Of a stretch of 64,000 nucleotides of DNA, positions 9,371 to 20,321 are shown piece after piece (position 1 is the stretch's first letter; every line of letters begins with the position of its first letter). The notes under the pieces were generated by a model. It did not search any database, was not told the origin of the DNA, and worked only from the letters and a program-made list of their open reading frames with translations. This DNA comes from Rhyzopertha dominica (taxonomy: Eukaryota; Arthropoda; Insecta; Coleoptera; Bostrichidae), in contig QCXZ01000053.1 of the NCBI GenBank assembly GCA_025024175.1, positions 5,394,001-5,458,000 on the forward strand, read 5' to 3'. The translations under genes were made by a program, and so were the position numbers.

Positions 9371-10365
9371 GAATAACTTAAACCTTATCTAGAATTTTGC
9401 TGTTTCGAAAATATACGAAACAGGCCACAGAAGCACAAAATGGTAACGTAAAACGGAGAAAGAAGGCTACAATAACTACTCGTATTTATCAGTTTGGTAA
9501 TTGCTCCCTTAATAAAAAAAAGTACCTATAACAAATCATATACACTCCTAAATCGATAATGAGACCTATTTAATAAATTCATCAGTTAACTTTTATAATG
9601 ACGTTTAGCCAAAACGGTGACTGTCAACTTTTTTTAAACGGCACCTTATATATTTTTGTGCACTATCCAGAAATATTGTACCCATCTGATAAAGTATTTG
9701 TAAAATAAGCAAAGAACTTGGGTGAATTTGGGAAAGTCGTAAAAGAAGTAACTTTAGGTCAAAGAGTATTGATTCGCGTATATCCATTCGGCAAATAGTC
9801 AATGAAACTAATATTTCTCTTTGATCAATTCAACTGATGTTGAACGAAATTAAGATGCATTCATTCGAAATTCATTTACACGAAGTATTACTTCCTCGAG
9901 ATTACAAGGAACGAGCAAATCTTGTGGACAGACGAATCTTGATTCAATAACTTTGGAAGACTTATAGCAAATTAATACACATAGCGATAGTCCTTAACAA
10001 AAGAGATTAGAATTAAAAAGTGATTAAAAATGCTCAGTGTTTACAGTGTCGCATACTGACTACGCAAGTTGGCTTAAAATCAAAAACTGTAAGGGTTTCA
10101 TCCTCCTGTTCTCTATCACAGATTACTCAATAATAAGTTTCTGTCCTATCCCTATAATAGAATTAAATGCAGGACTGATATTCATAATCCGAATATCAGA
10201 AGAAAAGGTGCCCTCACGATTTCATGGCACAGATCTGTCATGGCCAAAGTTCTTTGAGCTACAACATATCTAAAATAATTGGCGTGTTCCCAGCGTTCTG
10301 AGGTCAATGCCGAATGGTACCTTTAAAAACTTATATCCTTTTCAGTAATAAGATTGAAGAGATTA
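9371..10365. other. No gene recognised
   Basis: AT-rich, with only short incidental open frames and no repeat or transposon motif that I can support. Confidence 0.5.
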
Positions 10366-10512
10366 TAATGCATGTTTAAGCTATGCTCTCTGCACCGCAA
10401 ACAACTCAAACAAATCTATTTCGCTATCATTGTAGCTCATCAGTGCAATATCAGACTAGTGCAGACAGCATGGCATAGAACTGGTCTAGCCTATATACCA
10501 AAGGTTTGGTAT
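10366..10512 (-). mobile_element. Short hammerhead-bearing element, copy A
   Basis: Read on the minus strand: a GGTATATAGG box, then CCAGTTCTATGCCATGCTGTC, the ribozyme fold, and a tail whose TGCAGAGAGCATAG is partly complementary to the head. It aligns over its length with copy E at 51926-52067. No clear target-site duplication was found here. Confidence 0.7.
10415..10470 (-). ncRNA. Hammerhead ribozyme, complete core (copy A)
   Basis: Minus strand: cleavage triplet GUC (10466-10464). Stem I is UGCA with UGCA (four pairs). Core strand is CUGAUGA (10443-10437). Helix II is GCUA with UAGC, and GAAA occupies 10422-10419. Stem III is AUAG with CUGU (one wobble). Every invariant core base is present. 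Compared with copy E, the fourth pair of helix II is A-U instead of G-C, a compensatory change. Cleavage is inferred. Confidence 0.75.
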
Positions 10513-11474
10513 GATGTAAGTCGGAAATTAGATGGAATTGTCACCTGTCAGGATTAATTATACTGCCTAAAGTCACCAGATAGAGAAAGTGCCGCAACTG
10601 TCCGCCATTTTAGTGCAAAATAGCATAGGTAAGTGTAGAATAGTTTATGTAGAAGACGGGATCAAAGCTATTTGGTTTCTATGGTTTTGGTTTCATCCGC
10701 CATTTTAGTGCAAAAAGATGGACAATGAACTTTATGATTGTGATCATAAATCAAGAAGGTTTGGAGAAGAATAGCAATCCAACGTACTGAATACTATATC
10801 TTTGGTGATACCCTTTCTGCTCTGCTATATGACACGTTTATGATTATAAATATTTTTTTTAATATTCTGATATGCAAGTATTATACAATACAAACTTAAG
10901 AAAAAGATTTAACGTTCATTGGCTTTACTCTCATAAGCATAATGCCTTTTTTGTGACTTAGGGTATCACCAACAGAAAGTTTAATATGTATTTTACAGTC
11001 ACCATATACTACCTCTAGATACTAATTTTGTAGTAGTAATATCGTTTCCTTTTCTATATTTCTACTAGCATTTAATTAAATAAAAGGTACTTTTAAAGAA
11101 TCTTAAACATTAATACTAACAGCCATATCATTTTATCGTAAAATATGTACAACATCAAAATTTGATTATTTAAACAGGCGCTTGGTAAATAAATGCAAGT
11201 ACGTACATGTAGCAATAGGCATCCAAAATTTTGGGGACATAACATGACAGAAGAGCGAACAAAGGATGGAGAGATAATCTATTAGAAAATGAATTTTGAA
11301 AGCCATTGCTTTGTTTGTAAGTAAGCCCACTCAACATATTAGTGATTTTCTTATAAGATAGTCGTAATTCTTCTCAAAACAGCTCTTCTGTTTATTAAAT
11401 ATTCAAAATGGAAGACACAGTTTGACAGATTAAACGCTAGGAAAAGAGGGTTTTCTTAGGCATCATCAGCCGAT
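10513..11474. other. No gene recognised; one 20-bp direct repeat
   Basis: AT-rich. TCCGCCATTTTAGTGCAAAA occurs twice in the same orientation (10601-10620 and 10696-10715). The meaning is unknown. Nothing else was recognised. Confidence 0.45.
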
Positions 11475-11598
11475 GTGTGGATAGGGAAAGCCAAATCTGC
11501 AATGTTGTCTCGGTTGGAACTACAGCTGCACTGAGGAGGCTTTGTAAACCGAAACAGCTGTCCGCAGATTTTTTGACGCAGGCAACATGACACAGACG
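11475..11598 (+). mobile_element. Short hammerhead-bearing element, copy B
   Basis: GATAGGGAAAGCCAAATCTG leads into TGTTGTC and the ribozyme fold, ending near ACAGACGTAATTTT. The same order appears 298 bp further on in copy C, so B and C form a direct pair. They lie antisense to the host gene, just downstream of its third exon. Confidence 0.6.
11503..11561 (+). ncRNA. Hammerhead ribozyme, one core change (copy B)
   Basis: GUC at 11507-11509, core CUGAGGA (11531-11537), helix II GGCUU/AAACC with one mismatch, GAAA at 11551-11554. Stem III pairs the ACAG that follows with the UGU of UGUUGUC. CUGAGGA still fits CUGANGA, so the core itself is intact. Confidence 0.6.
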
Positions 11599-11769
11599 TA
11601 ATTTTGTTATTACGCTTGCAGACACCATCTTTGGGGACCTTTGTCGGTTTTTAAACGCCCACTACAAAAGCAGGGTACATCCACACAGACGGATGGGTAA
11701 CGCCGTTAATTGCCAATAGATGGCATGGTGTTGCCCTCATTACAATCCTCCCATAAACATCGCCATCTT
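11599..11769. other. Spacer between hammerhead copies B and C
   Basis: 171 bp with no recognised motif. It may be the body of a dimeric hammerhead element, or unrelated sequence caught between two insertions. Confidence 0.35.
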
Positions 11770-11893
11770 GGCGTATATAAGGGAAGCCAGATCTTTGTCA
11801 TGTTGTCTGCGTTGGAACTATAACTGTGCTGATGAGGCTTTATAAGCGGAATCAATGTGACATAACGACGTAAGCGACATATAATAGACGTAA
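11770..11893 (+). mobile_element. Short hammerhead-bearing element, copy C
   Basis: GGCGTATATAAGGGAAGCC, a TATA-like box, stands about 30 bp before TGTTGTC and the ribozyme core. The copy ends near AGACGTAAAA, about 11 bp from the end of the third host exon (11905). Confidence 0.6.
11801..11860 (+). ncRNA. Hammerhead ribozyme, slightly degraded (copy C)
   Basis: GUC at 11805-11807, core CUGAUGA (11829-11835), helix II GCUU with AAGC, followed by GGAA where CGAAA is expected. The 3' core is therefore altered and this copy is probably weak or inactive. Confidence 0.5.
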
Positions 11894-11904
11894 AAAAATC
11901 TTAC

Positions 11905-12443
11905 CTTCTAAATCCTGTGGCCGGGAACGGGAACCTAAATCCACTAGCTGCGGCTACGGGCACCGGAACCGGAGCACCACCTTGCACCAACGGANCCTGT
12001 CCGGCCACCACCGGCGGTGGAAACGGAAGTATGGCGTTCCCGACGATCGAACTAGGCACTATGTTAGGCACCAGCGGTTGCACTACGGCGGCGGGCGGCG
12101 GCGGCGGCAACGGAGGCGGCACGACCTGGTGCGGCGGCGAGTACGGGGGCGGCATGTGGCTGTTGAGGATGTCCGGCAGCCTGTCCGACGGACCGCAGTG
12201 GGACCCGGCCGGAGCCGTCTCCGTCGAGGTGGCCGTGTGACGGTGGCTGGCGGGGTTGACCCGCCGCTGTTGGCGACGCTCGCGACGCTCCCGGCGACGC
12301 TGCTCCTTCGGGGCGTCGGAGGCGGTCGGCGGGTCCGGCGGGCAGACGGTGATGTCGTCCGTCTGGGCCTCGGTGGAGGTGAACGTGCGGGTCCGCTCGG
12401 GAACGGTTCGTTTCGGGGCTGCAGGTGGTTGGTTTGGTTGAAC
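11905..12443 (-). CDS. Third exon of host gene, Pro-rich with PPPY motif
   Basis: About 179 codons starting VQPNQPPAAPKRTVPERTR. Acceptor ...TTTCCCAACAG| (AG at 12445-12444) and donor AGAAG|gtaaga (gt at 11904-11903) are both good matches to consensus. The exon starts in phase 0, exactly as exon two ends. In order it holds FTSTEAQTDD, an Arg/Glu/Gln-rich basic stretch (RRRERRERRQQRR), LPDILNSHMPPPYSPP with a PPPY WW-domain ligand, and long Pro/Val/Ala runs. No folded domain is visible. It ends two bases into a codon, so a further exon must lie at lower coordinates; I did not find it. The opposite-strand open frames here are by-products of the GC-rich coding sequence. One base (11996) is ambiguous. 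The protein is not named. Confidence 0.7.
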
Positions 12444-12545
12444 CTGTTGGGAAATATTCGAGTGAAGGGTTTTGTGGTGGATGTTGTTGGTAGTCATGGA
12501 ATCGAAAGCTTCAGAAAACGTAGAAGAAGGTAGTGAAACCATCGA

Positions 12546-12622
12546 TGATCTTTTAGCACGTGTCCCTCAAGGTTCCAATTTAGGACCAGTTTTGTTACTA
12601 ATATTTATCGATAACACCCTAA
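12546..12622 (+). pseudogene. Small LINE RT fragment
   Basis: Reads RVPQGSNLGPVLLLIFIDN, the VPQGSxLGPLLF motif of non-LTR RTs, and nothing more. It sits about 100 bp upstream (in gene sense) of the third host exon. Confidence 0.65.
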
Positions 12623-13440
12623 CGACCGAGGGAGAAATCACCCGCCCTTAAAATGTTATAAGGCGTGCGATATTTAAGAGAGGGTTGGCAAACGTGCACT
12701 GTTTTCAGTAGTCGCCTTTAGGAAACCAGTTTGTTGCACATTGCTCAATTTTAAAATTTGTTTATTTTCTGTGAAAGAGGTTCTTTTGCGTTTTTGCTTG
12801 TTACTATTACTTTGAGCTTCTGCAGCTGTTCATTCTACAAACAAAGGTATGACAGCGAGTAATAAAAATGCTCGTAATTTAATTTAGTTTTTTTTGAAAT
12901 CACTGACGATACATCTTGTCATGTTTATGCAACAACAAGCATTGCTATCTTTCCTGAATCCCATAAATAAGGAACCTAAAGAACCTAGATTTAAAGAGTA
13001 GCGAAAATACCGTAATCTTCACCCCAAAAAAAAAACAGCGGGGAATTTGGAAATGAAAGAACCAGAAAATTCTGATGTTAAAAATGTTCATTTCTTAACA
13101 TAGACTTCATCCTTCCTTCCAACAATATAAAGCAGTTTTCTTTCCCCCAGGAATCTGAAACTAGAGTACCCATTTTCACAGCGTTTTCTGCCTGTTTAAG
13201 TACATTGTCAAGATGAGAGTTTAGAGTTTTAGTGGATGAAAATTTTTAGAAGTCCTTATCTCAGTGCCGTTGTAGAATCTCCTTATTCCTTTTGAGTAAG
13301 TCTATTGGTTAATGTCGTAGCCATATAGGCAGCAACCTGGACAAAAGATGGACAAATAGAAAATGAATGGATTGCCTACAAATAAACTTTTGGTCCACTC
13401 AAACCTACTATAAATGTAGGAACTTCAAGTGCATCAAGGT
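12623..13440. other. No gene recognised
   Basis: AT-rich intron-like sequence. GCGATATTTAAGAG followed by CAGTAGTCGC near 12670-12710 resembles a core promoter with initiator, but there is no gene to attach it to. Confidence 0.35.
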
Positions 13441-13970
13441 ACGAGGGTTATTAGAAAAGAACTCTACCTAGACATGAAAGAAACTACTGTGATTGGCGAA
13501 TAATATCATGTAGCCGTAACGAAAATTAACCATCAGCTTTGGCTTTGAGAAGTGTTTTGTAAGATATAATGAGTAATCCGAAATTAAAGTTTTGTACTTT
13601 CTGGCAATAGAGGGTAAGTACCATTGACCAATATGACAAAAATGTTGACTAAACAGTTCCGTTAAGGGATCGAAGGTGTCGAAAATGACCTCAAAGTAAA
13701 AGAGCAAAAACAGTAGCAAACGCTGAATTAAAGACATCATTGCGGGAAATATCTGAAGCTAGTGTGGCAACGGCAATTTTAATGAGACGGGTTCCATGAC
13801 ACCTGAACAAAAGCTGCGTATGCTGCATATTTTTCCGTCATTTTGATGCTGTGGAAAAGCATTATATTTTTCACACATATTGTGATTGGTGATGAGACTT
13901 GGGTTCATTCGAAACAAGGTCAGAATTCAAGTAGTGAAATCACCAAGCATCTGTATATTTTTGTTAGAAA
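13441..13970 (+). pseudogene. Mariner-like transposase relic
   Basis: Starts with ACGAGGGTTATTAGAAAAG, which looks like a mariner terminal repeat. Further in, one frame reads NAELKTSLREISEASVATAIL (about 13700-13780), a degraded helix-turn-helix segment. Later comes IVIGDETWVHSKQ (about 13885-13920), the first catalytic block of mariner transposases. Stops and frame changes are frequent. The distal part is missing. Confidence 0.6.
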
Positions 13971-14589
13971 ATTGTAGCTCTTTTATTTATAGCACTAGAG
14001 CTGGTATATGCATATCTCCGTCTCACAGTGCCCGAGAAAGTGTACATACTCTTGGAAAATTTTAGGTCAGCTGCGAATTTACACAACTGCACCAATTTTA
14101 TGTGTAGATGACGGTTCTTGATGGGTGGTTAGGGTTATTCCTTACTCTATTTTTCGACATAAATGACAATATCATGATCAAATACGTGCCTAAAAGAATT
14201 TCCTTAATTCCTCATCTGTCCAAGTAATTAAATCTGTATTTTAATACTTTAATGGATAAATCTAATCACTGCAAATACTTTTTTGAGTTATTCTTACAAA
14301 ACATACCACAGTCTTCTTAAAGCATGGTATTCAATTTATAGTTTTGCGTTGTAGGAAGCAAAGATACATTTTCCACTTGTTGTAATCAGTATTAATACTC
14401 GGTTGAAATACCAAATCCAGGCATCTAGATTAATTTATACCGATAACAATGTGAAATTCATCCGTTCCTGTTTTAAATCAGCCATGTTTGCAAAAGAACG
14501 TCGACATCAATTCCTTACGCATTTAATTCCATAATTTTGCATGTCGAGCACAAATTGTTTACAATTTATAGGACTAGAAGTCAATTGCA
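13971..14589. other. No gene recognised
   Basis: AT-rich with no supported feature. Confidence 0.5.
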
Positions 14590-14900
14590 TGGTGTCACAA
14601 CTGCTGACATCAACGGCAGGGTGAACGTACTCTTATTGTAATAGGGTTGCACATGCAGATGTTCAATATGTTTTACAAGCTTAAAGAGGGTGCTGTTAGA
14701 TAGAGTTACAGTGGGGTGCGTTAAATCGGCCATTCATATCAAACGATGAATCTGATTTCCTCTTCATCGGGGTGCTGTAATAACATGACAATGATCAATC
14801 AGAGTGATTTCCCGTACGGCGATACACGTGTACTATTTCTCACGCTTCATATTTGTACAGGATGGACCAAACAGATATCTTGCAATGTTCTATAACAGCT
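14590..14900 (+). pseudogene. Possible Tc1-like transposase relic
   Basis: Short pieces read RVAHADVQYVLQ, then LQWGALNRPFISNDESDFLF. This resembles the 'RLQWARxHRHWTxxDWxxVLFSDESRF' stretch before the first Asp of Tc1-like enzymes, with an internal deletion. Weak and based on a few motifs. Confidence 0.35.
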
Positions 14901-15209
14901 GAAGTGTCAACTGTTTTGTAAAAAAGGCTTTTGTTGTTGTAAATCCTAACAAAATATCAGTGCCACCAGTTTAAAATTCATGCCATACTTTGTTATTATT
15001 TACGACGGTAAATGCTTTCAGCGTCGATAATGTTAATAAAACACCAACAAAAAATTATTAATCTGACGTTGTCCCTATTAAAATTATTAGTATTTCTAGA
15101 AATTTCTACAGCTTTTTTTATTAGACATTTGTAATAACATTTTTCTCTGTGTATTTTTTTTCAAAGTAAATCTTGAGCGTTCAGCTACTGAAGATTTATT
15201 TATCTGTTG
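14901..15209. other. No gene recognised
   Basis: AT-rich with no supported feature. Confidence 0.5.
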
Positions 15210-16960
15210 CAGCCCAGTAGCCGTACGCATCTACTTTTCTTTTAGCTTGACCTATATAATAAGAACAAGTAATTTTGTAAACACCTTTACTTTCTAAATG
15301 TACTTTATCTTTAGTAGAAATTTTATCTAAGTTATTTTACGAACTGTCAGCAACTAAAATACCATGCTTTCTAAGTACCCTCTTTAATTTTTCCGAAAGG
15401 CCTTGTACATAAGGCAAACTCAGCTTTAAATTTACTTTGTCCCGGCTGTGTATTTACTTGATTTGGACAAGCACTATTTAATTGATACTTAATTATAAAA
15501 AATCTTGGTGTTAGTTTTGTAAAAAAAAACGTAAATCAGGTAGGTCGTGGCTTAGGACTTAGAACAGTTTAACAAATCAAACTTACATAGGTATCATTGG
15601 TAGGTACATTAAAAAATAGATGGATAATTTTTAATATCTATATTGCGAATGATCAATCCGGAAATTATAGCGAATCGGAGGATGTATTATTGCACTGCAG
15701 GTGGCTACGTCTTTTCTATAACTTCCAGAATAATGGATCGATTTAACCAATCGACCGCGACAGATTCTGATATAGAAATAACTCACTTCAGACAAAATGT
15801 TCAGAATATGGTGCTGTTGTGGTACTAACTTAATCAACACCAAAGTTGCCACAGAGAACAAACAGCAATATAAAAGTTTTTTGGTAAGTAATTAGCGATT
15901 AAATTATGACATGAGTGTTAAATCAGTAATAAAATGTTGAGAACTAGCTTTTAACCGGATATCTCGACGATCCAGTAAATTACAGGCTCTTTGAGTTCAG
16001 TGTGTAACCTGACGTTGCTTTTTTGGAAAACGTCCAAAAATTGTGTTACTGTTACTGGCGAATGATGAAGGAAGATCGTAATGCAATACCTGTGGTTCGA
16101 ACCGACAACTATAGACATTAATAATGCTTTTTTTTTCATCAAGACACTGCCATGTGCTATAGAACTCATGAGAAAACAATCCTGTTACAACACAGGTATC
16201 CTGGACGAGTTATTACGAAAACCGCCAGACTGTCATCCAGGTCTTGTGATCTTATATCCTTGGTAATTATTAGTTTATCCACTATCTGATTCCTAATTAA
16301 ATTTCTCTTCATTTGATGTAGGTACGATTTTTAATAATAATAACAATGTTTTTTTACAATTTTCACGAAGCTGTGCTAGCGTTACACATCGATTTTCTCT
16401 CTTTCTCTATGTTCAGTGCTTGAATAAAATGTTTTTTAGATGTAATCCAATCTGTTCTGAGAAAAACCTAGCAATTAACAGATCACCACGGTCATCTATT
16501 ACTATTTCGCCTGTTTCGTGGAATTACTACAAAAAGATCCTCTACGTATCTGTCATAGAATATTATATAGTCTATATATTATTGTATATTCTTACTCTTC
16601 CATGACCATTTGAGCTATAATAGTAGATAATGGATTTCCCATTGTTTGTAAAAATCATTCTTAAACTCACAATAATTTGATGTTGATACAAAATAGATAG
16701 CTTTCAATTACTTCTTTCGCAGTAAGAGTTTACTGCAGTAATGCAAAGAATACAGTGTCGTTCTTCGAGCTTTATATTTTGATTGTAGTTTTTCGGTTTA
16801 GTAGCAATTTCTATGGTAAATTAGAGTGTTGAATTCCTCACTGTGTAAACATAACATCCCTATTCTTCATCTGTCAATCACAAGTATAATTCGTCCCACA
16901 ATAATAGTAAGATAGCATTCATTTACTTCTAAGATTTCCTTTCCCACTGTTTCAACTTTT
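15210..16960 (-). pseudogene. Decayed Penelope-like element
   Basis: The minus strand holds PLE pieces in the right order. First is VIESYLFCINIKLL (about 16690-16640), then QTMGNPLSTIIAQMVMEE (about 16645-16590, degraded GTPMGSPLSPIIAxxVME). RYVEDLFVVIPRN follows (about 16545-16500, YVDD changed to YVED). After a long unreadable stretch comes SLPYVQGLSEKLKRVLRKHG (about 15435-15375), then GVYKITCSYYIGQAKRKVD (about 15290-15230), the GIY-YIG start. Many stops and indels. The catalytic Asp change and the nuclease fragmentation make it inactive. Confidence 0.75.
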
Positions 16961-16972
16961 ATTTATTGATTT

Positions 16973-17128
16973 CATTTTCCATAGAAGGTAGCATGGCTTG
17001 CAAAAATTATAGAAAAGCATTGTTCAAATTTTCAGGACTAATCTTATTATAAGCTTCTTCGAATGTATCTATCAATTCGTCGACGTTATTTGGAGTAGCT
17101 AGATGTTGGAGTGATCGTGTCGATTAGA
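16973..17128 (-). pseudogene. C-terminal fragment of a DDE transposase
   Basis: The minus strand reads LQHLATPNNVDELIDTFEEA, then YNKISPENLNNAFL, a stop, and FLQAMLPSME. This 'PxNVDELI..AYN.ISPETLNNVFLTLQ..M..IM' tail is familiar from Tc1/mariner-type transposases common in insects. Only the tail is present. Confidence 0.5.
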
Positions 17129-17778
17129 AAGCCCTAAATCTAAGACATTAAAAATCAAAATTTATTCGAGAACCCTCTTCCTCATGAAGCATTAGGACAT
17201 TTTTTGAGATAACGTTCATCATTATTTCTGTCTTACCGATGGATGCAATTGGTTTTATAGTGTCCCTTTTATTATATTCTTGCTGCTTCTCTAGGTAAGC
17301 GTTTTCGGCTATAAAAGGGTCATTTTCCATTACAAATACGTTTTCCATCTGCTGTCATGAACACAAATTTCACAGTATATTAGATGCAGATTTCAGTCAA
17401 AAGTGGTTTAACCACGCTTGATATTTCCTTTAGCGTTTGTCCCTTCGTAAAAATACGTATCAGTATAGATTTTGGAACACCTATCACACAAGATAGGGAC
17501 CTTATAGTACCTCTTTGATTAAGGGAGACTTTTAATTTTGTAATGTATCAAGCGAACAGAATTTATTTATAATTGCAATGTAGCGCTGACCCTCTTGGGA
17601 CATAAGAGATTGCTACGTTTAGATGACACTGCTATCTCCGATACCGTTATTCTTGAGCAATTCGAGTTGCACAAGAACATTGTGTTGCCTGTTCAATAAT
17701 TCATCGCAAAATATTCTAGAGTTAGACACTACATTTTCTGAAGCTTCGTTAGTTTTCCTTCAAGACTAGAGATCGTAC
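17129..17778. other. Intron 2 sequence, nothing recognised
   Basis: A 66-codon minus-strand frame (17148-17348) has no known domain. It may be the remains of a transposon but is not assigned. Confidence 0.45.
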
Positions 17779-18899
17779 CTGCCCCGAGGCGCTCGTCGGC
17801 ACCTGGACGCTGTAAGAAGGAATCTGACTGCTGTGCACCGCTACTTGAGTCGTAATAGTCGGATGGGGCGTCGAGACGCAAGGTGCCGTGTTCATCACAT
17901 TGTTGTTAAGGGTAACAGCAGACGATGCGTGCACAGGAACGCTACTACCTCCACTGAGAGGCATAATATGCACATTGGACACATTATTGCCACCAGAATC
18001 GCACTGTATAGTCGGCACGGCGGAAACCACGTTGACGGGCACGGCCCTGTAGAAATTCACGTTGACGTTGCTGACGTTGAGCGGCGTCCGGGTCTGCTGC
18101 AACCTATGGAGGCTGTTATTCGTGGAGCCTGATTCCCCAGGTGGCTTCGGAATGCTCAGGGTCTTGTGGGATTCCCCAGGGGACTTGGGGAGGCTCATCG
18201 ACTTCGGCACGGAAGCGGGGCGCATGTGTACGTTGGCTTGCGCCGGGGCCGCGGCGTTGTCCACGTGGGAGCTGTGCCTCTGGTGGTTGTATCCCGGCCG
18301 GAAGACCCCATTGCTGGGCTCCGACGCGTTCCTCGGGTGGAATATCACGTTAGAAGGCACCGACGCTTGCCTGGGCAGGCCGACGACGTTCGCCGNGCTC
18401 AGGTTGCCTAGGGAGGCGGTGGTCCAGTCCGACGGGCCCTCCTTGGGCGGTACTTCCAGACGCATGTTCTCACAAAACTCATCACAGATCACATCACAAC
18501 CGACGACACTGCTGCGCTGAGCTGCACGCGCGGTCGCACCACTAAAGACACTGAGACTGTGCAACCTACTTGCGGTCGACGTTTCTAACCGGTCACGTGA
18601 GCCGTTCGTCCCCCGGGATTGGTCGACGGTGCCTGACAGGTTATTAACCATCTCTTCGGAGAGATGTAGGTCTGGCACCGCGTTGCCGGACTGGGCTGGC
18701 GATGGTGCGTGCTCCTCAAGGTCGAAGGAAGACAGGCTGCTGCAGGATGTGTAGGACACGGTGTAGGAGGAGGTGTCCGAGGAGGTCCCCTTGTTTTGGT
18801 ACTCGTAGGGTTGCCAGAGGAGGGAGCTGAGGGCCTCCTCCACGTCCCTGTGGAACGTCTTCCTCTTTTCTCGGTTGTCCACCTTGGTGTAGCAAAGAC
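17779..18899 (-). CDS. Second exon of host gene, Ser/Pro-rich
   Basis: A 1121-bp exon. The acceptor is ...ATCGTTGTAG| (AG at 18901-18900) and the donor CAG|gtacga (gt at 17778-17777). It begins with two bases that complete a Gly codon started by exon one, then reads LCYTKVDNREKRKTFHRDVE and LSSLLWQPYEYQNK. This N-terminal 35 residues looks the most structured and conserved-like. The rest is Ser/Thr/Asn/Pro-rich, with repeated phrases such as PRQASVP, PRNASEP, MRPASVP and a doubled PKSPGES/PKPPGES. It ends after TSASGQ in phase 0, matching exon three. The open frame of 373 codons in AT-rich surroundings, its higher GC and the phase agreement on both sides support it. An ambiguous base lies at 18397. 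Not named; no catalytic domain or membrane segment seen. Confidence 0.75.
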
Positions 18900-19039
18900 C
18901 TACAACGATATTTGAAGGAACGTTCTAAGTTATTGGCAATAATTAAGCATAATGAAAGAAAATGTGATATTTAATAAAAATAGAAGCAGTGTATTGTGGA
19001 GCACTTATTTAAATTTCTAGAAGAAACATATATAATATA
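18900..19039. other. Intron 1 sequence near the exon-two acceptor
   Basis: A short AT-rich segment between the exon-two acceptor and the nested mariner-like element. Confidence 0.5.
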
Positions 19040-20319
19040 CAGGATGTTTCACGCATGATAATGACCCTGACGAAATTAAAAATGCAACCCAAAGTACCCT
19101 CTCATAGCCAATGTGGTTATTTTACATAATGGTATTATTTTAAAAATAATCTGGGATTCCATGATGGCTATGCGCTGTGGTTCCTGTCACTGGATTTATT
19201 AAAAGTCAAAATGTATTCAAATGATGAAAAAACAGATATGATTTTGATTTATGTTGAATGCAACAAAATGCTTCCGCTGCTGCCCGTTTATACAGACAAC
19301 TTTTTCCAAATAGAAGAGCTCCTGCCAATACAATTTTCAAGAGACTTGAATTAACTTTAAGGACAAACTGGCCACCACTGAAAAAGTCAAGAGAAAGAGC
19401 AGCAACAGGACCTGACAATGAAATTAGAGTATTGGAAATGATTGACGAAAATCCTCATATTAGTGAAATGGTAGTTTCAAGAGCAACCGGTATTAGTCTG
19501 TCTTCAGTACACCGAATAATTAAAGGTAATCAATTTCATCCGTATCACTTGCAATTGGTTCAGGCCTTAAAGGAGACAGATTATCCTGGCTTGTTGTAAC
19601 TTTTTTCGGGAACATTTGCTTCTCAGATGAATCAAGATTTTCTAATAATGGTGGAGTTAACAAACATAACATGCATTATTATGCGTAAGAAAATCCACGT
19701 TGGATTTGAGAAGGACATTTTCAAACTATCTACTCGACGAATGTCTGCTGCGGAATGTTGGGGATTAAAATTGTTGGGCCTTATTTTTTCGCGATAGTTT
19801 AAACGGCAATACATATCTAAATTTTTTAAGAAACATTTTACCGGTACTTCTCCAAAATATAAATTTACAAGTAAGACAAGATCTGTGGTTCCAACAAGAT
19901 GGGGCACCTGCGCATTACCATAGAATAGTGCGAAATCATCTTGATTTGATTTTGCCTAACCCATGGATAGGAAGAGAAACCCAGACCTTACTCCTTTGGA
20001 TTTTTTTCTGTGGGGAATGGTAAAAAAGAGCAAGTATACCAAATACCAATTGAAAGTGTAGAACAAACACAATAAAATACGTGACGCATTTAGATCCATC
20101 ACTCTAGAAATGTTAATGCATGTTAAAAGATCGTTTTGGGCACGAATTCAATGAATGACAACAGCGCAGGGCAGTTTATGCCAAAATTTACGAATTTATA
20201 TAGCTCTCTACGTTTTATATTTTTAAGACGATGGACAATTATCAATGTTACCTCTGCAAATGTATTTTGGATTGCATTTTTAATTTCGTCAGGGTCATTA
20301 TCATTCGTGAAACATCCTG
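19040..20319 (+). mobile_element. Mariner-like element with ~60-bp terminal inverted repeats
   Basis: CAGGATGTTTCACG at 19040 is mirrored by CGTGAAACATCCTG ending at 20319. The inverted match extends about 60 bp (through CCCTGACGAAATTAAAAATGCA). TA dinucleotides flank both ends (19038-19039, 20320-20321), as in the Tc1/mariner superfamily. It is nested in intron 1 of the host gene. Confidence 0.85.
19211..20158 (+). pseudogene. Mariner-like transposase, frameshifted
   Basis: The start is near MYSNDEKTDMILIYVECN (19211), with a frame change at about 19262 into NASAAARLYRQLFPNRRAP. The helix-turn-helix part follows (ISEMVVSRATGISLSSVHRI, near residue 75-95 of the second frame) and then HPYHLQLVQAL. 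After further breaks: NICFSDESRF (about 19612-19640, first Asp), QDGAPAHYHRIV (about 19892-19930, second Asp) and TPLDFFLWGMVKK (about 19990-20030, third Asp). All catalytic blocks are recognisable but lie in different frames. Same broad family as the elements at 27.7 and 53.5 kb. Confidence 0.8.
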
Positions 20320-20321
20320 TA

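Noticed and set aside
11917..12533. Three plus-strand open frames over the third host exon
   Set aside because: They are opposite-strand shadows of a GC-rich coding exon. Their Gly/Arg-rich translations follow from Pro/Ala codons, and the minus-strand frame has splice sites and phase agreement.
15643..16266. Several 60-76 codon frames on both strands
   Set aside because: They lie within a decayed PLE and match none of its conserved blocks; length is expected by chance.
17833..18915. Plus-strand open frames over the second host exon
   Set aside because: Shadows of the long minus-strand frame, with no domain and no splice support.
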